Both the position numbers and the translations under genes were made by a program. From DASRSS01 sp035765515 (GTDB taxonomy: Bacteria > Actinomycetota > Actinomycetes > Mycobacteriales > Jatrophihabitantaceae), in assembly GCA_035765515.1 (NCBI GenBank), contig DASTXN010000043.1, positions 1-64,000 of the forward strand: a DNA stretch of 64,000 nt. The letters are read 5' to 3'. The notes below the pieces were generated by a model that ran no database searches, had not been told where the DNA came from, and saw only the letters and a program-made list of their open reading frames with translations. Positions 7,888-16,136 of the stretch are shown one piece after another (position 1 is the stretch's first letter; every line of letters begins with the position of its first letter).

Positions 7888-8562
7888 TTGGCTGAGCCGG
7901 CGCCCGCCCGTCCGCTGCGCAAGGACGCGGCTCGCAACCGTGAACTGCTGGTCCAGGCCGCGCGCGAGGTGTTCGCCGAGCGCGGCCTGGAGGCCAGCCT
8001 CGACGACGTCGCGCACCGGGCCGGACTCGGTATCGGCACCGCGTACCGCCACTTCCCCAACAAGTACGAACTGGCCAAGGCCATCTTCGCGCAGGCCATC
8101 GACGAGATCATCGCGCTGGCCGAACGTGCTGCGGCGATGGACGATCCGTGGGACGGCATCGTCAGCTTCCTGGAGGGCACGGCGGAGGCGCAGACAGCGG
8201 ACCGCGGGCTGCGCGAGGTGTTGCTCGGCGTGCACGACGACGAGCTGGTCACTCGGGTGAACGACCGGCTGTCCGCCCCGCTGCGTGATCTCGTCCGGCG
8301 CGCGAAGCGCTCCGGCTCGCTGCGCAAGGACGCCGAGGCCACCGATCTCGGCCTCGCGGTGATGATGCTGTGCATGGTCGCGGACATCACCGGTGACGTC
8401 GCGCCGCAGCTGTGGCGGCGCTACCTGCCGATGTTGCTGGACGGGCTCCGTCCCGGCGGCAAGAAACTGCCCGTGCCGCCGATCGGCGAGGACGACTTGC
8501 GCGCGGCGATGACCAGCCACAAGCAGCGGCTGCTACGGGTCGGCCAGCACCGCCCCGAGTAG
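7888..8562 (+). CDS. TetR/AcrR family transcriptional regulator of the MFS exporter
   Basis: A TetR-type repressor of about 224 residues. The N-terminal helix-turn-helix is clear (VFAERGLEASLDDVAHRAG, then IGTAYRHFPNKYEL). I choose TTG 7888 because GGGAGG lies 9 nt upstream; ATG 7864 in the same frame has no ribosome site. The C-terminal part is a ligand-binding domain of unknown specificity. Likely operators are the two CCGGAG-N7-CTCCGG palindromes before the MFS gene. The 3' end overlaps the convergent VOC gene by 30 bp. Confidence 0.88.
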   Translation: MAEPAPARPLRKDAARNRELLVQAAREVFAERGLEASLDDVAHRAGLGIGTAYRHFPNKYELAKAIFAQAIDEIIALAERAAAMDDPWDGIVSFLEGTAEAQTADRGLREVLLGVHDDELVTRVNDRLSAPLRDLVRRAKRSGSLRKDAEATDLGLAVMMLCMVADITGDVAPQLWRRYLPMLLDGLRPGGKKLPVPPIGEDDLRAAMTSHKQRLLRVGQHRPE

Positions 8563-9282
8563 CCGCCGCGGTTCGCGGCCGGTGATGCAGTAGCGGCGTC
8601 CGGTCGGGTCGGCCAGCGTGCTCCAGCCGCGGCCTTCGTACAGGTGCCGCGCGCCTAGTGCAATATGGCGCTGGGCTTCAGCCGACCGATCCGTACTGGC
8701 GATGTCCAGGTGCGCGGACGCGTCCGGCGCCTCGTCGTCCAGCCGCTGCATCAGCAGGCGCATAGTGCCGGCCGGACCGTCCAGCCGCTGGAACTCCGTG
8801 CCGCTGTCGATCCACGCCCAGCCGGTGAGTTCACGCCAGAACGTCACCTCCGGGGCGTACTTCGACGGCGGGATGTCCAGGCACACCTGGTCGACCTGGC
8901 TGCGCCCCGACGGCCACACCGCAGCGTCCGGCAACTGCGTTTCGCCGGCGTGCTCGACGGCGCACCAGACGATCCCGGCGGGCGAGCGCAGGCTCGGCAC
9001 GTCCCCTTCGGTCACGTCGACCGCGCCGAGCGACAGGCCGTGCGCTGCCAACGCCGGCGGGTCGTCGACGTGCAGGTCGAGATGCACGCGGGCCACCGAC
9101 TCGTGAACGTCCTGTACGCGCAGGTATGCATCGCCCGTCCGCGGCACGAGGGTGGCGAACTGCTCGCCCTCACCGCGCCACGGCGACAATGCGAATCCGG
9201 TGACCGCACTCCAGAACTCGACGGTCGGGTGCAGTTCCGGGTGCGGGCAGTCGAGGAACGCGGTCAGCCAGCGGACGTCCAC
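8533..9282 (-). CDS. VOC (glyoxalase/bleomycin-resistance) superfamily protein, two-domain
   Basis: A 249-residue protein with two vicinal-oxygen-chelate-like halves (about residues 1-120 and 130-245). The second half contains DIASTDRSAEAQRHIALGA-type sequence, as in the glyoxalase-like domain family common in actinobacteria. The function is unknown. GTG 9282 is preceded 6 nt upstream by TAGCGT (9294-9289) and has no Shine-Dalgarno sequence, so the message is probably leaderless. It converges with tetR and overlaps it by 30 bp. Confidence 0.75.
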   Translation of the reverse strand: MDVRWLTAFLDCPHPELHPTVEFWSAVTGFALSPWRGEGEQFATLVPRTGDAYLRVQDVHESVARVHLDLHVDDPPALAAHGLSLGAVDVTEGDVPSLRSPAGIVWCAVEHAGETQLPDAAVWPSGRSQVDQVCLDIPPSKYAPEVTFWRELTGWAWIDSGTEFQRLDGPAGTMRLLMQRLDDEAPDASAHLDIASTDRSAEAQRHIALGARHLYEGRGWSTLADPTGRRYCITGREPRRLLGAVLADP

Positions 9283-9304
9283 GCGCTCACGCTATGCGTC
9301 GGCG

Positions 9305-11077
9305 TCAACTCGCGTACAGGGCCTCGATGTCGGCCGCGTACTTGGCGCTGATCGGGCGACGCTTGAGCTTCATCGTCGGCGTGACCTCGTCACCACCGGG
9401 TTCCCAGAAGTACGGCAGGATCGTGAACTTCTTGATCTGCTCCACGCGTGACAGCCGCTCGTTCGCCGCCTTGATCCCCGCGTCGATAGCCGCGCGGATC
9501 GCCGGGTCCGCCGCAAGCGCGGCGGGGGAGGTGTCCGCGATGCCGTGCGCCGCCGCGAAGGCCGCGGCGACGTCCGGGTCGAGCGTGATCAGCGCGACCA
9601 CGTACGGCCGGTCGTCGCCGATCGCGACCACCGAGCCGGCCAGGGGGCAGGCCACCTTGACCGCTCCCTCGATGTTCGCCGGCGACATGTTCTTGCCGGC
9701 CGCGTTGATGATCAGCTCCTTCTTCCGGTCGACGATGCGCACGTAGCCGTCGCCGTCGATCGTCGCGATGTCGCCGGTGTGCAGCCAGCCGTCGGCGTCA
9801 ACAGTCTCCGCGGTCTTCTCCGGATCGTTGCGGTAGCCCTTCATCACCAGCGGACCGCGCACCAGCAGCTCACCGTCCTCGGCCAGCGACAGCTCGACGC
9901 CCTTGAGCGCGGTGCCGACCGTGCCGATGCGGATCGCGTCCGGCGGGTTCATCGTCGCGGCACAGGACAGCTCCGACATGCCCCACAGCTCGCAGCACGG
10001 GATGCCCAGCGCGAGCACGAACTCCAGTGCGTCCGGATCGATCGCGGCGGCGCCGGACGCGGCGATGCGAACCCGGTCCAGGCCGAGTGCTGCGCGCACC
10101 TTGCCCAGCACCAGCGCGTCGGCCACGCGATGCTGGACGGTGAGCGCGAGCGGGATGCGCGCGTGCTGCGCGTCGAGCTTCACCTTGCGTCGCCCGACAT
10201 CGAGCGCCCACGCCGCGAGCTTCTTCTTCACCGGACTCTGTTCGGCTGCGAGCTGCGCTTCTATGCCGGCCTTGAGCTTGTACCAGACCTGCGGAACCGC
10301 GCCGAAGAACGTCGGACGGATTTTCGGCAGCACCGTGATCATCTGCTTCAGGTCCGCGAGCGTGACGATCTCCATGCCCGTGAACATGGATTGGTAGTGC
10401 GCTCCCCAGCGGTTCGCCACGTGCGCGTCCGGCAGGTACGAGATGACGATGTCCCCGTGGCCGGACGGGACGATCCCGGTGGTCGCGTCGAGTTCGGCGA
10501 GCATGTTCGCGTGGGTCAGCTCGACGCCCTTGGGCGGGCCCGTCGTCCCGGACGTGTAGATGATCGTCAGCAGGTCGTCAGGGCCAACCGCCCGCCACGA
10601 CGCGTCGAAGTCGAAACCGGGGGCCGGGTTGGCCTCCAGGTCGGCGAGCGTGATCACCTCGTCGCCGGCAGCGTCCACGCAGACGATGTGCTCCACCGAC
10701 GTGCCTGGTTGCGCCTTGCGGATCTGTTCCAGGAACTGCAGCTCACACACCACCACCTTGTTGCCGGCATTGCCGAACAGGTAGCTGATCTGCTCCGGCG
10801 CCAGCGTGTTGTAGATCGAGAACGGGGCCGCGCCCAAATGCAGCGCCGCGGTGTCGACGAGGTGGAACTCGGGCCGGTTGGTGAGCATCAGCCCGACGGT
10901 GTCGCCGTGGCGGACGCCCAGCGCGGCCAGCCCCGCAGCGATCGTGCGCACCCGGTCCGCGTACTGGCGCCACGTCAGCTGCGCCGCGCCGTCCGAACTG
11001 CGCAACGCGGGCGCGGCGGGCGCCGCGGCGACGGTGCGCTGGAAGGCTTCGCAGAGCGTCTTGGCTGCCTCGGTCAC
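9305..11077 (-). CDS. AMP-dependent long-chain fatty acyl-CoA ligase (FadD15-like)
   Basis: An acyl-activating enzyme of 590 residues that forms acyl-CoA from a fatty acid, ATP and CoA. The AMP-binding P-loop is IIYTSGTTGPPKG. Later signatures are ELWGMSE and the hinge-type GWLHTGDIATIDGDGYVRI followed by DRKKELIINAAGKN. GTG 11077 is supported by GAGGAG 8 nt upstream, and it overlaps the stop of the upstream ABC1-kinase gene (GTGA). The C-terminus resembles the long FadD15 group. The substrate chain length is not readable. Confidence 0.9.
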   Translation of the reverse strand: MTEAAKTLCEAFQRTVAAAPAAPALRSSDGAAQLTWRQYADRVRTIAAGLAALGVRHGDTVGLMLTNRPEFHLVDTAALHLGAAPFSIYNTLAPEQISYLFGNAGNKVVVCELQFLEQIRKAQPGTSVEHIVCVDAAGDEVITLADLEANPAPGFDFDASWRAVGPDDLLTIIYTSGTTGPPKGVELTHANMLAELDATTGIVPSGHGDIVISYLPDAHVANRWGAHYQSMFTGMEIVTLADLKQMITVLPKIRPTFFGAVPQVWYKLKAGIEAQLAAEQSPVKKKLAAWALDVGRRKVKLDAQHARIPLALTVQHRVADALVLGKVRAALGLDRVRIAASGAAAIDPDALEFVLALGIPCCELWGMSELSCAATMNPPDAIRIGTVGTALKGVELSLAEDGELLVRGPLVMKGYRNDPEKTAETVDADGWLHTGDIATIDGDGYVRIVDRKKELIINAAGKNMSPANIEGAVKVACPLAGSVVAIGDDRPYVVALITLDPDVAAAFAAAHGIADTSPAALAADPAIRAAIDAGIKAANERLSRVEQIKKFTILPYFWEPGGDEVTPTMKLKRRPISAKYAADIEALYAS

Positions 11078-12447
11078 GGTGCGGCTCCTCGGTCGTCGTA
11101 GGGGGTCTCGGGATCGGCGAAACCGGGCACCCAATGGGTTGCGATGCCACGAGCCTGCACCGTGCAGTCCAGCTGCGCCAGGATGTTCATCCAGCCGCCG
11201 CACACGCGCGCGACGAGCATGTGCTCGGCCGGCAGGTTGAGCGCGCGGCCGGTGTGCTTGTACGCGTTGCTGTAGATGTTCGCGACGCGAGCGCCCTGCT
11301 TGCCGATCCACTCGCGGTTCGCGTGGAACCGCTCGACGCGCAGCGGGTCGGCGAGCGCGCCGAGCCAGCGCAGCACGTCCTCGGCCGTCACATCCCCGGT
11401 CACGAAACGCTCGGCACGCAGCAGTTCCATCATCGGCTCGGCGTCGCGGTCGGCCGCGTAGCGCAGGATGCGACCGAGCACGCGCGGCAGGCCGTTCGGC
11501 AGGACGGCCACGGCGCCGAAGTCGATCACGCCGATGCGTCCGTCGTCCTGGACGAGGAAGTTGCCCGGATGCGGATCGGCGTGCAGCAGGCCGAGGCGCG
11601 CTGGGGAGGAGAACATCAGCCGCACCACGATGTCCGCGATGCGGTCGCGCTCGCGCTGCTCGTCGGCGGTCACGTCCTGTTGCGCGATCAGTGCGGACAG
11701 CGGCCGTCCGTCCAGCCATTCGGAGACGATCACCTTCGGCGCGGACGCGAGCACGTGGGGAACGCGTATTTCGGGATCGTCCCCCAACCGTTCGGCGAAG
11801 CGGCGCTGGTGCTCGGCCTCGGACCGGTAGTCCAGCTCCTCCATCATCCGCTCACGCACCTCGGCGATTAGCTCGCGCGCCTCCAGTCCGGGGACGACCA
11901 GGTTGAACAGCCGGGCGAAACGCTGCAGCTGCTTGAGGTCGGTCTGCATCGCGACGTCCGCGCCCGGGTACTGCACCTTGACCGCGACCGTCCGCCCGTC
12001 GTGCCAGGTGCCGCGATGCACCTGGCCGATGCTCGCTGCCGCGGCGGGGACGTCCTCGAACTCGCGGAAGTGCTTGCGCCAGTTGCGCCCGAACTGCTGA
12101 TCCAGCACCTCGTGCACACGTGCGGCGGGCAGCGCCGGACCCTGCGCCTGCAGCTGGGTCAGCGCGCGGCGGTACGGCTCGGCGAACTCGGCCGGGATCA
12201 TCGCCTCGTACACCGACAGCGCCTGGCCGAGCTTCATGGCGCCGCCCTTGAGTTCGCCCAGCACGGCGAACATGTGCTCGGCGTTGCGCTCGAGGACGGA
12301 CGCGCTGATCTCGCCTCTATCGCCGCCCGCCACGCGCCGCCCCCAGCCCGCGGCGGCACGCCCGGCGAACCCGATCGGCAGGGCGGCGAGTCGGGCCGAG
12401 CGCACGCTGGCACGCGTCGGGATGTCGCGCGCGTGCTTGTCTGCCAT
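11074..12447 (-). CDS. ABC1/AarF/UbiB family atypical kinase
   Basis: A 457-residue ABC1-family (UbiB/ADCK-like) protein. The family-specific KLGQ motif is in GGAMKLGQALSVYE, the Ala-rich loop in ASIGQVHRG, the lysine in VAVKVQYPG, and the catalytic/metal part in LLHADPHPGNFLV and IGVIDFG. Family members are linked to isoprenoid-quinone or lipid handling. GGAGG stands about 6 nt before ATG 12447. It is co-transcribed and overlaps with the acyl-CoA ligase, which suggests a lipid-related role (inference). Confidence 0.9.
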   Translation of the reverse strand: MADKHARDIPTRASVRSARLAALPIGFAGRAAAGWGRRVAGGDRGEISASVLERNAEHMFAVLGELKGGAMKLGQALSVYEAMIPAEFAEPYRRALTQLQAQGPALPAARVHEVLDQQFGRNWRKHFREFEDVPAAAASIGQVHRGTWHDGRTVAVKVQYPGADVAMQTDLKQLQRFARLFNLVVPGLEARELIAEVRERMMEELDYRSEAEHQRRFAERLGDDPEIRVPHVLASAPKVIVSEWLDGRPLSALIAQQDVTADEQRERDRIADIVVRLMFSSPARLGLLHADPHPGNFLVQDDGRIGVIDFGAVAVLPNGLPRVLGRILRYAADRDAEPMMELLRAERFVTGDVTAEDVLRWLGALADPLRVERFHANREWIGKQGARVANIYSNAYKHTGRALNLPAEHMLVARVCGGWMNILAQLDCTVQARGIATHWVPGFADPETPYDDRGAAP

Positions 12448-12542
12448 CCACCGCCTCCAGGTCCCAGTCTGGACTATTGACACGTTGCCAACAAGGGTGA
12501 AGCGTGGGCAGACAGGCCCGTCGAGCTACGAGGAGTCCCCGG

Positions 12543-14063
12543 ATGACCGATCTGGCCGCGCCCCCGGTTTCCCCCGCGACCGCCGACCGCGAGCCGCGCC
12601 TGACGTGCGTGAATCCCGCGGACGGATCGACCGTGGCCGAGTACCCGGTCGCCGGCGCGGACGAGGTGGTGGCGGCCGTCGCGCGGGCCCGTGCGGCAGC
12701 GCCCGCGTGGCAGGCGCTCGGCTCGGCCGGGCGCGAACAGTGCCTGCTGCGCTGGGCCGGCTACCTGGTCGAGCACGCCGACGAGCTGTGCGACCTGGTG
12801 CATGCGGAGAACGGCAAGCCGCGCGACGACGCGTACCTCGAGCTGGTCCTCGCGCTGGAGCTGATCCGCTGGGCCGCTCGCAACGCGGACCGGGAACTGA
12901 AGCCGCGCCGGGTCCGTCCGGGACCGCTGATGGCGAACTTCGCGGCGCACGTGGAGTACCGGCCGCTCGGCGTCGTCGGCGTGATCGGACCGTGGAACTA
13001 CCCGCTCTACACGCCCACCGGTTCGGGTGCGTTCGCCCTGGCCGCGGGCAACACGATCGTGTTCAAGCCGAGCGAGTACACGACCGCGATCGGCGTCTAT
13101 TGGGCGTCGGCCTTCGCGGCGGCGAACCCCGACCTGCCCGACGGCGTGCTGAGCGTGGTCACCGGATACGGAGAGACGGGCGCGGCGCTGTGTCGTGCCG
13201 ACGTGGACAAGATCGCATTCACCGGATCGACCGCGACGGGCAAGAAGATCATGGCTACCTGCGCCGAGCGGCTGACCCCGGTGCTGCTCGAGTGCGGCGG
13301 CAAGGACGCGCTCGTGGTCGCGGAGGACGCCGACGTCACGGCTGCCGCGAAGGCCGCCGCGTGGGGCGGCGTCGGCAACAGCGGTCAGACGTGCGTGGGC
13401 GTCGAGCGGGTGTACGTCGTCGAGCCGGTGCGCGACCGGTTCCTGTCGGCGTTGCAGGCGGAGCTGTCCGGCGTCCGCGGCTCGGCTTCTCCTGACGGCG
13501 CGTACGGACCGATGACGATGCCCAGCCAGGTGGATGTCGTGAGGCGGCACGTCGCGGACGCGCTCGAACACGGTGGCACCGAGCTCGTCGGTGGGCTGGA
13601 TTCGATCCGGCCGCCGTTCGTCGACCCGGTCGTCCTGCTCGACACGGACGAGAGTTCGCTGGCGGTGCAGGAGGAGACGTTCGGGCCGACGCTGACCGTG
13701 CGTACGGTGCGCGATGTGGACGAGGCCGTCGCGCTGGCGAACGGCACCCGGTACGGGCTGGCGTCCACGGTGTTCTCTCGCGCCCACGGCGTGGAGATCG
13801 CGCGGCGGCTGCGTGCCGGCGCGACGTCGATCAACGCGCCGCTCGGCTTCGGCGCGATCCCGGCGTTGCCGTTCGGCGGGGTGGGGGAGTCCGGGATCGG
13901 GCGCATCCATGGCGCGGAGGGGCTGCGCGAATTCGTCCGGCCGCACGCGATTGCCCGGCAGCGGTTCGCGATTCCCGGCCCGTCGCTGATGAGCTTCGAC
14001 CGCCCCGCCGCGATGATGCGCCTGGTCAAGCGAGTGGTGGCCCGCCGGCATCGCGCCGGTTGA
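12543..14063 (+). CDS. Aldehyde dehydrogenase family protein
   Basis: A 506-residue NAD(P)-dependent aldehyde dehydrogenase. Asn152 in PWNYPLY, Glu250 in LLECGGKDA and the nucleophile Cys284 in GNSGQTCVG are all present. GAGGAG precedes ATG 12543. The gene is divergent from the ABC1 kinase across a 95-bp gap. Similar proteins are annotated as succinate-semialdehyde or fatty aldehyde dehydrogenases. Proximity to an acyl-CoA ligase fits fatty-aldehyde oxidation, but this is a guess. Confidence 0.87.
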   Translation: MTDLAAPPVSPATADREPRLTCVNPADGSTVAEYPVAGADEVVAAVARARAAAPAWQALGSAGREQCLLRWAGYLVEHADELCDLVHAENGKPRDDAYLELVLALELIRWAARNADRELKPRRVRPGPLMANFAAHVEYRPLGVVGVIGPWNYPLYTPTGSGAFALAAGNTIVFKPSEYTTAIGVYWASAFAAANPDLPDGVLSVVTGYGETGAALCRADVDKIAFTGSTATGKKIMATCAERLTPVLLECGGKDALVVAEDADVTAAAKAAAWGGVGNSGQTCVGVERVYVVEPVRDRFLSALQAELSGVRGSASPDGAYGPMTMPSQVDVVRRHVADALEHGGTELVGGLDSIRPPFVDPVVLLDTDESSLAVQEETFGPTLTVRTVRDVDEAVALANGTRYGLASTVFSRAHGVEIARRLRAGATSINAPLGFGAIPALPFGGVGESGIGRIHGAEGLREFVRPHAIARQRFAIPGPSLMSFDRPAAMMRLVKRVVARRHRAG

Positions 14064-14141
14064 TCGTGTTGCCCTGGCGGCCGCACGGCCGGCCGATGTC
14101 CAGCCCGCCCGCCGGCCACTGGCAGCCCAGTGCGCCGCGAG

Positions 14142-14245
14142 CTTTGCTCTGCACGGTGGCACCGGGCATTTGCACGCGCTCACCGGGCAGAACGCTCTGC
14201 ACGGTGGCACCGGGCATTTGCTCGCTCACACCGGGCAGAGCAAAG
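14142..14245. repeat. Tandem 48-bp repeat flanked by 11-bp inverted repeats
   Basis: Two 48-bp units (14146-14193 and 14194-14241) begin with an identical 28-bp block, GCTCTGCACGGTGGCACCGG followed by GCATTTGC. The array is bounded by CTTTGCTCTGC (14142-14152) and its exact complement GCAGAGCAAAG (14235-14245). It lies in a gene-free 310-bp gap between aldehyde dehydrogenase and the DUF2236 gene. A minus-strand reading would give repeated MPGATVQS peptides, but I see no start signal or family. Confidence 0.75.
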
Positions 14246-14283
14246 GTTGGAGACAATGCAGTGCGGGTGCTCCCGTCCGCATG

Positions 14284-14316
14284 CCGAGCTCCGACCGAGC
14301 TCCGGCCGAGTTCCGA
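14284..14316. repeat. Three 11-bp tandem repeats
   Basis: CCGAGCTCCGA, CCGAGCTCCGG and CCGAGTTCCGA stand head to tail, and a further diverged CGAGCTCCGACC copy lies just downstream. They occupy the second half of the gene-free gap before 14374. Confidence 0.7.
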
Positions 14317-14373
14317 CTTAGCGCCGAGCGAGCTCCGACCGCGTGCGGTCGAGGCCCGCGGTCGGGGGCGAGG

Positions 14374-15315
14374 TTAGAACGGGCAGTAGTGGTACGGCTT
14401 GTCGCGCTCCGACTCCGGCGGCAGGTTGCGAGCCGGCGTCTCGACGAGCGGCGCGTCCGCGGGGATCTCACCGCGGGTCCGCTGCCACGCGGCCCGCGCC
14501 CGCGGATGCATCCGGCGATCGAACGGCACGAGTGACCAGCCGAGCGCCACGGCCCGTCCGAGCACGCGCAGCATCACCTCGTCCCGCCGCGTCCAGCGCA
14601 GGCCGAGCTTGCGGCGCACCGACTCGGGATACAGGCCCGTGGTCACCCACAGCATCTGCCGCGTGATCGGGATGCGCAGCAGCCGCCACACCGGCTCCGG
14701 CAGCCAGGGCAGCGCCGGCGGCTTCGCGAGCCGGCTGATGTCGCGCACGTCGAGCGTCGCCTTGTTGACCTCGAGGACGTTCTCGCACATGTCCTCGTAG
14801 TAAGCCATGAACGAATCCCAGTCCGGCGGCACGGGACGGGTCGACACCCCGTACATGCGGTACCACTGCACGCCCTCGGCGTAGATCTGCTCCTTCTGCG
14901 CACGGGTCAGCGGCGTGCCGAAGTACTCGCAAACCAGCACCGGGGTGAGGATGAACGTGGTCTGTGCCCACCAGAACGTCTCGGGATTCAGCGCACTGTA
15001 CGGACGCCCCTGCTTGTCGACGCCCTTGATCGTCAGGTGGTAGTCGCGGACTTCGCGCGCGGTCTGGTGCGCGCGGTCGCCGTCGTAGATCACGCCGCCG
15101 ATCGGGTAGGTGGAGCGGAACAGCCGCTGCCACCGCTCGTCGAAGAAGCGTGAGTGCTCCTCGACGCCCGCGCCCAGCTGCGGGTGCATGTTCTGCATCG
15201 ACCCGGCCCACAGCGCCAAGATCAGCCCGCGCCAGTCGCCGAAGTACCGCCACAGCAGTGAATCCGGACCCAGTGGTGTCGGGGTCGCGGTCTTCTCGTC
15301 GAGTTGAGGACGCAC
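14374..15315 (-). CDS. DUF2236 / MpaB-type oxygenase family protein
   Basis: A 313-residue protein of the DUF2236 (ER-bound oxygenase MpaB / latex-clearing-protein) superfamily, typically haem-dependent in Lcp. The family pattern is recognisable in GGVIYDGDRAHQTAREVRD and the following WWAQTTFI. GTG 15315 is the start: TAGGTT (15328-15323) ends 7 nt before it and TTGACG lies 18 bp further up, which fits a leaderless promoter. It is divergent from a TetR gene, and paired operators cover its promoter and first codons. The substrate is unknown. Confidence 0.8.
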   Translation of the reverse strand: MRPQLDEKTATPTPLGPDSLLWRYFGDWRGLILALWAGSMQNMHPQLGAGVEEHSRFFDERWQRLFRSTYPIGGVIYDGDRAHQTAREVRDYHLTIKGVDKQGRPYSALNPETFWWAQTTFILTPVLVCEYFGTPLTRAQKEQIYAEGVQWYRMYGVSTRPVPPDWDSFMAYYEDMCENVLEVNKATLDVRDISRLAKPPALPWLPEPVWRLLRIPITRQMLWVTTGLYPESVRRKLGLRWTRRDEVMLRVLGRAVALGWSLVPFDRRMHPRARAAWQRTRGEIPADAPLVETPARNLPPESERDKPYHYCPF

Positions 15316-15323
15316 GTCGTCAA
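15304..15323. promoter_or_regulatory. TetR operator copy 1
   Basis: Imperfect palindrome TTGAGGAC-N4-GTCGTCAA. A second copy starts 29 bp further on. It overlaps the start codon of the DUF2236 gene and its -10 hexamer. Confidence 0.6.
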
Positions 15324-15332
15324 ACCTACGTG

Positions 15333-15352
15333 TTGAGGACGGATGTCGTCAA
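15333..15352. promoter_or_regulatory. TetR operator copy 2
   Basis: TTGAGGAC-N4-GTCGTCAA. On the minus strand it also contains the TTGACG -35 hexamer of the DUF2236 promoter, so binding there should block transcription. Confidence 0.6.
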
Positions 15353-15383
15353 ACGAGGGCCGGGTACGGCAGAATTACGGACC

Positions 15384-15998
15384 ATGAGCTCCCGGCCCGC
15401 CCGCAGCTGGGCAGGGACGACCCTGGCCGCTCGACAGGCCGAGCGCCGGAACACTCTGCTGGACGTCGGCCTCGAGCTGCTCGGGACGCAGGGCAGTGCA
15501 GCCGTCACCGTCCGCTCCGTCTGCCGGCTCGCGAAGCTGACCGACCGTTACTTCTACGAGAACTTCGCCGACCGCGAGGCGCTGCTGCTCGCCGTCTACG
15601 ACCGGGTGGCGACCGAGGCGAGCGAGGCGCTGCTGGCCGCCGTCGCCGAGGCCCCGGCCGAGCTGACTGCACGGTCGCGGGCCGCGGTCGAGGCATTCCT
15701 CGGCGTGCTCACCGACGATCCGCGCAAGGGCCGGGTGCTGCTGCTCGAACCGCTGACCGACGCCACACTCGGCATGCGCGGGGTGGCCCTCTCGCCGATG
15801 TTCGCCGAACTGGTTCGCGCGCAGCTCGGGCCGCAGGGTGGCAACGCGCACGGCGCGCGGCTGACCGCAACAGCGTTGATCGGCGCGCTCGCCAACCTGT
15901 TCATCCGCTGGCTGGACGGCACGCTGGACGTCGACCGCGCCGAGCTCACCGAGTACTGCGTCCGCCTGCTGGTCACGGCGACCGATCTCGCCCGGTAG
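15384..15998 (+). CDS. TetR family regulator, divergent from DUF2236 gene
   Basis: A 204-residue TetR-type protein. The DNA-binding region includes TLLDVGLELLG, AAVTVRSVCRLAKLTDRYFY and FADREALLLAVYD. ATG 15384 puts the HTH at the usual distance from the N-terminus. It is divergent from the DUF2236 oxygenase gene, and the two tandem palindromes between them make it the likely local repressor. The ligand is unknown. Confidence 0.87.
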   Translation: MSSRPARSWAGTTLAARQAERRNTLLDVGLELLGTQGSAAVTVRSVCRLAKLTDRYFYENFADREALLLAVYDRVATEASEALLAAVAEAPAELTARSRAAVEAFLGVLTDDPRKGRVLLLEPLTDATLGMRGVALSPMFAELVRAQLGPQGGNAHGARLTATALIGALANLFIRWLDGTLDVDRAELTEYCVRLLVTATDLAR

Positions 15999-16100
15999 AC
16001 TGGACGTAGCCGGCGGGCACCAATGCTCGCGATCTCGGCTTCATCACGACGCGATCACCGCGTCGGGCTCGTGCCAGACACCGCGCCGAAATCGCGCGGA

Positions 16101-16129
16101 CTTACGGGACGTGCCACCTGTCCCGTAAG
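16101..16129 (+). promoter_or_regulatory. Perfect 10-bp stem-loop over the helicase ribosome-binding site
   Basis: CTTACGGGAC, 9-nt loop, GTCCCGTAAG. The 3' arm runs into the TAAGG that precedes TTG 16137. Folding would hide the ribosome site. No T-run follows, so a simple terminator for tetR is less likely. Confidence 0.6.
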
Positions 16130-16136
16130 GATTCAC

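Noticed and set aside
12474..14210. 578-residue minus-strand frame opposite aldehyde dehydrogenase
   Set aside because: Low-complexity Arg-rich translation; opposite a gene with all catalytic residues.
14026..14256. Minus-strand frame with repeated MPGATVQS peptides
   Set aside because: The repetition comes from the DNA tandem repeat, and the frame overlaps the end of aldehyde dehydrogenase without start signals.
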